Shown: in pieces, positions 1 through 3,725 of the stretch
How positions within the stretch are numbered: position 1 is the first letter of the stretch
Layout: each line of letters starts with the position of its first letter
DNA from: an uncultured Collinsella sp.
Lineage (GTDB): Bacteria; Actinomycetota; Coriobacteriia; Coriobacteriales; Coriobacteriaceae
Direction of reading: 5' to 3'
Length of the DNA: 5,990 nt
Assembly (NCBI GenBank): GCA_900553345.1
Contig: USDE01000099.1
Location: forward strand, 1 to 5,990
Program-made: the position numbers and the translations under genes
Notes under the pieces: generated by a model
What the model saw: only the letters and a program-made list of their open reading frames with translations
What the model was told of the DNA's origin: nothing
Database searches by the model: none

Positions 1-2
1 TC

Positions 3-68
3 TACAGAGGCATCGTGCCGATCGAAGATGCTGCGCCCGGTTCTAGGAACCTTCTGGAAGCGCTCTAG
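3..68 (+). CDS. Possible C-terminal end of an unknown plus-strand gene
   Basis: The third forward frame is open from the window edge to a TAG at 66-68. It gives 21 codons with a plausible protein-like composition (begins YRGIVPIED, ends NLLEAL). If real, it converges on the coiled-coil gene ending at 111, and its last codons run through the left arm and loop of the hairpin at 41-81. The stretch is too short to identify and the other forward frames are also partly open, so this is a weak call. The sequence left of the window would decide it. Confidence 0.25.
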   Translation, partial: YRGIVPIEDAAPGSRNLLEAL

Positions 69-81
69 AAGGTTCCTAGAA
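41..81. repeat. Near-perfect 41-bp palindrome (hairpin)
   Basis: Bases 41-55 and 67-81 are perfect 15-nt inverted repeats (TTCTAGGAACCTTCT and its complement). Three further pairs inside, one of them G-U, extend the stem to 18 pairs with a 5-nt loop. A short outer helix (29-33 with 84-88) may add to it. The repeat lies just past the end of the coiled-coil gene. Neither side has a run of T, so it is not a standard Rho-independent terminator. A transcript-stabilising hairpin, a recombination or transfer site, or a dimeric protein-binding site are all possible; the sequence does not choose among them. Confidence 0.85.
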
Positions 82-110
82 ATCAGCAGCCTGACAGGAG
101 AAGCGCGGGG

Positions 111-680
111 CTACTCGCCCCTCATCTGGGTCATGACCTCGACCTTGGCCTCGGCCACGGCCGCCCGCTGCTCGGAGGCGGCGAGGCGGTCCTTGAGGGC
201 GGCGACCTCGGCCATCAGGTCGCGCTGGGCCAGGAGCGCATCGCTCAGATCGGCTTGGGCTTTCAATGCGGCGTCACGCTCGCCGCGCAGGCGCTCGATC
301 TCATCGACCATGGCCACGGCCTCGGCATGGAGCTGGACGACCTGCCTGTCGAGCTCCCTGGCATCGGCGAGGTATCTGACGCTCGCGGCATGAAGCTCGT
401 TGTTCTCGAGCTCGAGGCTCGCGGTATCGAGTTCAAACTTCTCCTCGATAAAGGCAACCCGCTCATTGCAGTCGGCCTCAAGTCTTTCGTTCCGGTCTCT
501 CGCCTCGACGAGCTTGCGGTTGAATTCGTCGAGCTGGGCCCTGAGCAACGCGTTCTCGGTTCTGAGGTCGCCCGTCTCGCGCAGCAGCTTCTCCCGCCAC
601 GTCGCCTCGATCCGCTCGGCGGCCTCATCGAGGACGGGCTTCACGCCGTAGATCTCCCTGATTTTCTTCTCGTCTGCCAT
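111..680 (-). CDS. Acidic coiled-coil protein of unknown function
   Basis: This 189-residue protein is almost entirely predicted helix and coiled coil. From about residue 35 to 180 it shows heptad-like spacing of Leu, Val and Ala with many Glu, Arg and Lys (for example ENALLRAQLDEF and EIERLRGERDAAL). It has no signal peptide, no membrane segment, one Trp and one Cys. Codons end strongly in G or C, so it is a real gene, and this is unlike the integrase module nearby. I chose the ATG at 680 because GGAG at 690-693 lies 9 nt before it; an in-frame TTG at 695 overlaps that site. The first 30 residues (MADEKKIREIYGVKP...) resemble no family I can name. A KfrA-like or other plasmid-partition coiled coil is one option, but the HTH that KfrA carries at its N-terminus is not evident. 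Coiled coils are easily over-assigned, so I leave the function open. Confidence 0.8.
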   Translation of the reverse strand: MADEKKIREIYGVKPVLDEAAERIEATWREKLLRETGDLRTENALLRAQLDEFNRKLVEARDRNERLEADCNERVAFIEEKFELDTASLELENNELHAASVRYLADARELDRQVVQLHAEAVAMVDEIERLRGERDAALKAQADLSDALLAQRDLMAEVAALKDRLAASEQRAAVAEAKVEVMTQMRGE

Positions 681-693
681 GGTGCGGCACTCC

Positions 694-758
694 AATCAAC
701 AACGGGCATGGCTCTGCCATGCCATATGGCTGGGAACAATGCACGGCCGCTGTTGATT
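694..758. repeat. Nested inverted repeats upstream of the coiled-coil gene
   Basis: An outer pair, AATCAACA at 694-701 and TGTTGATT at 751-758, continues inward with imperfect CGG/CCG pairing. Inside is an 8-bp hairpin (GGCATGGC at 705-712, GCCATGCC at 716-723, loop TCT), followed by the 10-bp palindrome GCCATATGGC at 721-730. The outer arm directly abuts the GGAG ribosome-binding site of the coiled-coil gene, so in RNA it would form a structured 5' leader. As DNA it could be a cruciform, operator or origin-type site. I saw no convincing promoter for the gene in this region. Confidence 0.65.
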
Positions 759-803
759 TGTGTTCGCCCTGCGATCGGTGAGTTCTAAAAGGCGTCTCAA
801 GTC

Positions 804-1082
804 ATGCGTTCACGCAGGTTTTCGGTTGGAGAAATACCGCACGTTTTCATGGTAACACGTGCCTTAAAGAATGGGCGGCTATATCGATTCGTTGTAAATA
901 GCGTCTACGACGTGTTGGTGGCAGGAGGTGAGGGCGTTAAAGATGTCGAGGATGATTATGGGAGTATTTTAGATGCAGGCATGAGAAAGGGTCGAATCGA
1001 AGTGTCTGGCCGGACGCCAATTGTCCGGGAACTGTTTCGGTTCGACCCTGTTTCATTTTACATCCACGGCATGCTCTTATAG
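804..1082 (+). CDS. Hypothetical small protein (92 aa)
   Basis: This 92-residue reading frame has coding-like character: many codons start with G (GTT, GAC, GTG, GGT, GAT) and the composition is normal for a soluble protein, with a Val/Asp/Gly-rich middle (VYDVLVAGGEGVKDVEDDYG) and an aromatic C-terminus. No open frame of comparable length opposes it. The weak point is initiation: there is no Shine-Dalgarno before ATG 804 or before the internal ATG at 849, and an in-frame stop at 786 bars an earlier start. Leaderless translation, which is common in Actinobacteria, would explain this. The gene converges on the winged-helix gene, with stop codons 49 bp apart and no terminator visible between them. 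I recognise no family, signal peptide or membrane segment. Confidence 0.5.
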   Translation: MRSRRFSVGEIPHVFMVTRALKNGRLYRFVVNSVYDVLVAGGEGVKDVEDDYGSILDAGMRKGRIEVSGRTPIVRELFRFDPVSFYIHGMLL

Positions 1083-1131
1083 ACGCCCGGCGATTACCGA
1101 CCTGCACGACCTCGATAGTCGGGCTATGGAC

Positions 1132-1518
1132 TTAAGATTTCTTGGGCTCCCAGCCGTTTTCGACTGCGGCGCGGTAGATTGCAGCGTAATTAAGCATCCA
1201 GCTGCCGTCACCCGCCTTTTGAATGTACCTCTTTTTCTTCAAAGAGGTATGGGCCCGGGAAATCGTGTTCTTGCTCAGGTGGTAGTGCTCCTCAATCCAT
1301 TTGCTTTTTGCGTAAAAGCCCATGGCTTTTTTGTTTGTGGAAGGCTTTCCAAACTTCCATACAAGGCCGAGGATGAGGCGCTCAGCAGCGACGGTGGTGA
1401 CGCAGCACGCCCACTCGGGCACTGAAATAAAATTAGCTTTATCCATTTTCCCTTTAATCTTTCGTTGCTCATTAACATCATCGCTAAATTTGTCGGAAAT
1501 CGACGGCAGCTCGCTCAT
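1132..1518 (-). CDS. Winged-helix DNA-binding protein, replication-initiator-like
   Basis: This 128-residue basic protein has the layout of small helix-turn-helix proteins from phage and plasmid replication modules. A beta/helix start at about 29-57 (FISVPEWACCVTTVAAERLILGL) is like the 'P-x-W ... a-E-r-L-i-L' opening of those proteins. It is followed by a glycine/aromatic turn (GFYAKSKWIEEHY) and a recognition helix at about 80-96 (HLSKNTISRAHTSLKKK), then a wing (RYIQKAGDGSWML). The likely role is binding repeats at an origin or at the operon's own promoter; this is inferred from fold style, not from a catalytic motif. The start ATG is preceded by AGGCGG, which overlaps the TAG stop of the excisionase-like gene 9 bp upstream, so the two are probably translationally coupled in one operon. 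The codon use is AT-richer than in pknB. A plain transcriptional regulator is the main alternative. Confidence 0.75.
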   Translation of the reverse strand: MSELPSISDKFSDDVNEQRKIKGKMDKANFISVPEWACCVTTVAAERLILGLVWKFGKPSTNKKAMGFYAKSKWIEEHYHLSKNTISRAHTSLKKKRYIQKAGDGSWMLNYAAIYRAAVENGWEPKKS

Positions 1519-1527
1519 GTTTACCGC

Positions 1528-1773
1528 CTAGTCAAAGTGGGCGGTGCGACCTTCAAGCTGCTTGAAAAGCTCATAAAACGAACTTTCAAACATGTAATTA
1601 GAACGATGGATTTGGATGAGCTTGCCGGACTCTCTCATAAACTTGCGTGCGGTGTTTTCGCTCCAGCCAGTAAGTTCGCGGATATCGTTAACGCGGAGCA
1701 ACCGATCGCACTGAGCGGCACCAGTGGGGAAAGTCGGTGTGGACGCCTGAGTGCTAATCTTTGGAGTAGCCAT
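1528..1773 (-). CDS. Excisionase-like helix-turn-helix protein
   Basis: This 81-residue protein has a disordered Ser/Thr/Pro-rich start (residues 1-22) and then a MerR/excisionase-type winged helix. The segment LLRVNDIRELTGWSENTARKF (25-45) forms the helix-turn-helix, and KLIQIHRSNYMFESSFYELFKQL (51-73) matches the usual wing and final helix that place a tyrosine or arginine against DNA. In this family the protein bends DNA at the attachment site and directs the integrase toward excision. An AGGA at 1783-1786 lies 9 nt before the ATG. The gene follows the integrase on the same strand with a 218-bp gap holding its own promoter, and precedes the winged-helix gene by 9 bp. Size and placement fit Xis; a transcription repressor with the same fold cannot be excluded. 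Confidence 0.72.
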   Translation of the reverse strand: MATPKISTQASTPTFPTGAAQCDRLLRVNDIRELTGWSENTARKFMRESGKLIQIHRSNYMFESSFYELFKQLEGRTAHFD

Positions 1774-1787
1774 GATGAGCTATCCTT

Positions 1788-1874
1788 TCAATGAGGGCCC
1801 TCCCTGTGCTTGTAAGACTTACCAGGTTCATAAGCACTTGGGGGGCCGGTTTCTATGACTACATGCGTAGCCAT
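1788..1874 (-). CDS. Possible 28-codon leader ORF before the excisionase-like gene
   Basis: An ATG at 1874-1872 opens a 28-codon frame ending in TGA at 1790-1788. The peptide starts MATHVVIETGPPSAYEPGKS and ends in HREGPH. It lies after the predicted promoter, and its stop codon merges with the ribosome-binding region of the excisionase-like gene (TGAAAGGAT), an arrangement typical of translational coupling or of a regulatory leader peptide. The hairpin at 1796-1847 lies wholly inside it. No clear Shine-Dalgarno precedes its ATG, which is the main reason for doubt. Its first codons (ATGGCTAC) repeat those of the excisionase-like gene. Confidence 0.35.
   Translation of the reverse strand: MATHVVIETGPPSAYEPGKSYKHREGPH
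1796..1847 (-). promoter_or_regulatory. Leader hairpin in the 5' region of the xis-like operon
   Basis: GGCCC at 1796-1800 pairs with 1843-1847 and CCC at 1802-1804 pairs with 1840-1842, leaving base 1801 bulged. GTGCTT at 1806-1811 pairs with AAGCAC at 1832-1837, giving about 14 pairs around a 20-nt loop. The loop has its own small hairpin (GTAAG-A-CTTAC, 1812-1822). No T run follows on the minus strand, so it is not a simple intrinsic terminator. It begins about 10 nt upstream of the AGGA ribosome-binding site of the xis-like gene and could modulate translation or messenger stability. Confidence 0.55.
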
Positions 1875-1885
1875 CTGACAGCTTT

Positions 1886-1914
1886 AGCATGTATTAAAAC
1901 TCATTAGATGTCAA
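1886..1914 (-). promoter_or_regulatory. Candidate promoter of the xis-like operon
   Basis: A perfect -35 hexamer TTGACA (1914-1909) is followed after 17-18 nt of AT-rich spacer by CATGCT or ATGCTA as a weak -10 (about 1891-1885). Transcription would start near 1880 and run through the leader ORF into the xis-like and winged-helix genes. The -35 is exact but the -10 matches only about half of consensus, which would suit a regulated promoter. Confidence 0.45.
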
Positions 1915-1991
1915 TCAAATAAAGCATCTACCTGCGGAAATAGTAGCATAGTACCGTAATATTATTGATGAAACGATGAATGAAAAACATG

Positions 1992-3239
1992 CTATTTCTC
2001 GCTTCTCTGTATATAGGCGTTGATGAAGTCTTCGTAGCCTTTAACTGCTTTTATTTCTGATTGTTGAACGAGGCTTGTATACGTTTTGAGCGTGATATTG
2101 GGGTCCGCGTGGCCAAGAATACCTTGCACGCTTCTAACGTCCGATCCGATCGCCAGCATAAAAGTGCTTACACAATGCCTGAGCTGATGCGGGCAGATGC
2201 CCTTATATAGCTTTCCGCCAGTCGAATTGTTCGGCTCATAGATTCCAAGATTGCAGCTAACTGCGAAATCGCGAAACCAATGGTTGAAGATGTAGTTTTT
2301 CATGTGACAGACAGTAGGGACCCCTTGCTCGACGGCAATATCGCTAATGATGGGAGTTCTGCCAGTCTGGGACAGCCCCAGAGAGGCCAGGAGCTCTTTT
2401 TGTATGGCTGACCATGATTGAAGACGTTCGGCCAAGGTTTCTCCAACGGGGATTTTGCGTTGGCTTTCTTGTGACTTGGGTGCCCTCAGTTCATGGTCGT
2501 TGGTGTACTGCCTGTCAATTTTCAAGGTTTTATTGGCAGGGTCCCAATCGCGCCATTCGAGGCCCAACATCTCGCCTTTCCGCATACCCGTATACACTAG
2601 TACTAGCGTACCAACAGCTTCGGCGGTGAGCTCAATGTGTTGAAGATGTGTACATAGGGTAGCTACCTGGTCGATTGTCAGTGATTCTCTTTTGTTGCGT
2701 GGTCTGCGAACATGAACGGTAGCGCAGGGGTTTCGGTCAATTATTCGCTTCGCGACTGCATTCGAGAGAATTTGACGCAACTTCGCGTTGATCCGCACAA
2801 GCTCCGATGGCTTGTATTTTCCCGTGCGACGAGCTTCGGCATATGTTTCTTCGATTAGATCGGGAGTCAGCCCCTCAATTGTCTGAAACGCACCGAATAG
2901 GTCTTCGATATGCCTGCAATCGTATGCTTCTCTTTCATAGCTCGTTGGCGCAAGCTCGGTGTCCCTATTTTCATGAAAGGCCCAGCAGTAGGATGCAAGC
3001 AGAGTTGGCTTTTTAGTTTTAGAGACCGTGCCAGAAGAGTTGATTTCTGCCAGCTTGGCCTGCATTGCAGCCTTTGCCTCTGTTTTAGTCTTGCAGTGAA
3101 CCGTATAAGTTGGGGATCGTTTGTAGCGTCCCGTCTTAGGGTCCTTGATTCCAAGTGAAAAATAATAGCGATAGGTGTTAGGCGACCTCTTGTCTTTCCA
3201 ACACGTGCCTCTTCCGCTAATGAGTGGTTGTTCTGACAT
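1992..3239 (-). CDS. int: Tyrosine recombinase / phage-type integrase
   Basis: This 415-residue integrase catalyses site-specific recombination between the element and a tRNA gene. An N-terminal arm-binding region (about 1-65, with TYRYYFSLGIKDPKTGRYKR) is followed by a core-binding helical domain (about 80-175) and the catalytic domain (about 185-400). Numbered from the start chosen here, the catalytic set is complete: Arg220 in TGMRKGE, a candidate beta-hairpin Lys255, His351 and Arg354 in HQLRH, His377 in LGHADPNITLKTY, and the nucleophile Tyr387 at the end of that motif. The length is normal for the family. I chose the ATG at 3239 because GGAG lies 7 nt before it; the upstream in-frame ATG at 3257 has no such site. 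The gene reads away from the attachment site, and its AT-rich codon use contrasts with pknB. All key residues are present, so it is probably active. Confidence 0.95.
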   Translation of the reverse strand: MSEQPLISGRGTCWKDKRSPNTYRYYFSLGIKDPKTGRYKRSPTYTVHCKTKTEAKAAMQAKLAEINSSGTVSKTKKPTLLASYCWAFHENRDTELAPTSYEREAYDCRHIEDLFGAFQTIEGLTPDLIEETYAEARRTGKYKPSELVRINAKLRQILSNAVAKRIIDRNPCATVHVRRPRNKRESLTIDQVATLCTHLQHIELTAEAVGTLVLVYTGMRKGEMLGLEWRDWDPANKTLKIDRQYTNDHELRAPKSQESQRKIPVGETLAERLQSWSAIQKELLASLGLSQTGRTPIISDIAVEQGVPTVCHMKNYIFNHWFRDFAVSCNLGIYEPNNSTGGKLYKGICPHQLRHCVSTFMLAIGSDVRSVQGILGHADPNITLKTYTSLVQQSEIKAVKGYEDFINAYIQRSEK

Positions 3240-3242
3240 CTT

Positions 3243-3287
3243 TGCACTCCGTTTCATTGATGAGTTTTCAACAATTCATTGAGTGCA
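3243..3287. repeat. 7-bp inverted repeat around the integrase start region
   Basis: TGCACTC at 3243-3249 is mirrored by GAGTGCA at 3281-3287. The left arm overlaps the integrase ribosome-binding site. It could be an operator or a messenger structure that limits integrase translation, but seven pairs across a 31-nt spacer is weak evidence. Confidence 0.25.
3247..3250 (-). promoter_or_regulatory. Ribosome-binding site that fixes the integrase start
   Basis: GGAG on the minus strand lies 7 nt before the ATG at 3239-3237. The longer reading frame from ATG 3257 would add MKRSAK, but only AT-rich sequence without a purine tract precedes it, and this GGAG would then lie inside the gene. Confidence 0.7.
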
Positions 3288-3406
3288 GTTTAGCTAAAGC
3301 CGTTAGTAATATGTTTGTAAAAGCGTAGCCGCAGCTATCAGAGGCAAAAGACACAAACTGCTGTGTTTATCTGCGGTTATATGGTGTTCAATGATGTTTG
3401 ATGAGT
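3254..3406. repeat. Short repeats between integrase and attachment site (possible arm-type Int sites)
   Basis: TTGATGAGT occurs twice in the same direction (3257-3265 and 3398-3406). TCATTGA occurs at 3254-3260 and 3276-3282, 22 bp apart or about two helical turns, and its complement TCAATGA at 3388-3394. Tyrosine integrases bind short arm repeats flanking the crossover with their N-terminal domain, and these positions would suit that. Such words are short and the region is AT-rich, so chance is a serious alternative. Confidence 0.35.
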
Positions 3407-3431
3407 GGTGGGGGGTAGCATTAAATCATAT

Positions 3432-3476
3432 CTCCTAAAGCGGGTGTCGACGGTTCGAATCCGCCCGGGGGCACCA
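3432..3476 (+). pseudogene. 3' fragment of tRNA-Arg(CCU): attachment-site core
   Basis: These 45 bases fit tRNA positions 32-76 exactly in phase: anticodon loop CTCCTAA with anticodon CCT, 3' anticodon strand AGCGG, variable loop GTGTC, T arm GACGG-TTCGAAT-CCGCC, acceptor strand CGGGGGC, discriminator A and encoded CCA. The bases before 3432 cannot form the 5' anticodon strand, D arm or acceptor 5' strand, so no whole tRNA exists here. One T-stem pair is broken (A3450 against C3464). A tRNA tail beside an integrase is the displaced copy left by integration into a tRNA 3' end; the rebuilt whole gene should be at the element's other end. The Arg(CCU) reading rests on loop and arm phasing. Confidence 0.8.
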
Positions 3477-3501
3477 GAGGATTCGGACCGTCGACACCCG
3501 C
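3440..3501. repeat. 23-bp inverted repeat made from the tRNA tail
   Basis: Bases 3440-3462 (variable loop and T arm of the tRNA fragment) are repeated in inverted orientation at 3479-3501, with 22 of 23 positions matching. The one mismatch (T3455 against G3486) would be a G-U pair in RNA. The 16-nt loop carries the acceptor strand and CCA. A transcript would fold into a long hairpin in place of the tRNA T arm. This is not part of a normal tRNA locus and must come from a rearrangement. Confidence 0.85.
3454..3481 (+). repeat. 28-bp direct repeat, copy 1 (att-type core)
   Basis: The segment runs from the T loop through the encoded CCA and five bases beyond it. It is identical over 28 bp to 3529-3556. 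Because identity passes the tRNA end, it is a duplicated chromosomal segment and not just conserved tRNA sequence. Confidence 0.9.
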
Positions 3502-3528
3502 GTCGCCAATTTCCCCGCGGGGGGAGTT

Positions 3529-3556
3529 TTCGAATCCGCCCGGGGGCACCAGAGGA
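3529..3556 (+). repeat. 28-bp direct repeat, copy 2 (att-type core)
   Basis: This is an exact copy of 3454-3481, offset by 75 bp. The bases before it (GGGGAGTT) cannot pair as a T-stem 5' strand, so it is not a tRNA gene. The 47 bp between the copies hold the inverted tRNA tail and a CCCCGCGGGG palindrome (3513-3522). It leads directly into the tRNA-type terminator, so copy 2 probably marks the original chromosomal flank. Confidence 0.9.
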
Positions 3557-3561
3557 ATATC

Positions 3562-3594
3562 GAGCCCGGTACCACCACGGTGCCGGGCTCTTTT
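3562..3594 (+). terminator. Rho-independent terminator, probably of the tRNA gene
   Basis: GAGCCCGGTACC at 3562-3573 pairs over 12 positions (one G-U) with 3579-3590 around the loop ACCAC, followed by TTTT. Its position just after the tRNA-tail repeats on the same strand suggests it served the original tRNA-Arg transcript. Confidence 0.85.
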
Positions 3595-3630
3595 GGTGTT
3601 AGAGCTGCGCCGTTCCATGCTAGCGGGTCG

Positions 3631-3676
3631 CATCAAAAGCAAAGCGCCCGCTTGCCGGGGGAGCAAGCGGGCGCTT
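3631..3676 (-). terminator. Rho-independent terminator of pknB
   Basis: On the minus strand a 14-bp stem (3676-3663 with 3655-3642, a GC-rich GCAAGCGGGCGCTT-type arm) encloses a 7-nt loop and is followed by the T-rich TTTGCTTTTG at 3641-3632. It lies about 50 bp past the pknB stop and should end the wall/division operon. Between it and the stop codon I see nothing else. Confidence 0.85.
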
Positions 3677-3725
3677 CTGAGCGAATGTGTTTGCGGCGTT
3701 CGCTGCGCAGATAATAAGCAGCCGG

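Larger units (their letters stand above)
1..3481. mobile_element. Right end of a tRNA-integrated mobile element (left end outside the window)
   Basis: A tyrosine integrase reads away from a truncated tRNA 3' end at 3432-3476, and is followed by an excisionase-like HTH gene and a winged-helix gene. This int-xis-rep-like order next to a tRNA tail is typical of integrated plasmids (pSAM2-like) and small integrative elements of Actinobacteria. The integrase region is more AT-rich than the pknB side, which supports foreign origin. The crossover lies somewhere within 3432-3481, and the other boundary, with the intact tRNA, must be left of base 1. Phage satellite, integrated plasmid and conjugative element all remain possible because no structural, relaxase or transfer gene is in view. 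Confidence 0.8.

Noticed and set aside
28..788. Long plus-strand frames opposite the coiled-coil gene
   Set aside because: They mirror the G/C-ending codons of the minus-strand gene, are rich in Ser/Arg/Ala or Leu/Val without domain pattern, and lack ribosome-binding sites.
3316..3338. Integrase promoter with TTTACA on the minus strand
   Set aside because: No acceptable -10 at 16-18 nt; the match is too weak to annotate.
3432..3476. A complete tRNA-Arg gene at the junction
   Set aside because: Upstream bases cannot form the D arm, the 5' anticodon strand or the 5' acceptor strand, and one T-stem pair is broken.
3440..3556. CRISPR-like repeats
   Set aside because: Only two direct copies with a single 47-bp interval that is itself a rearranged tRNA tail; no array and no cas gene.
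3405..3666. Open frames over the attachment site on both strands, giving peptides with VRIRPGAPE and LVPPGGFEPST
   Set aside because: These are the well-known false translations of tRNA T-arm sequence and its complement; the DNA here is a tRNA tail and its repeats.
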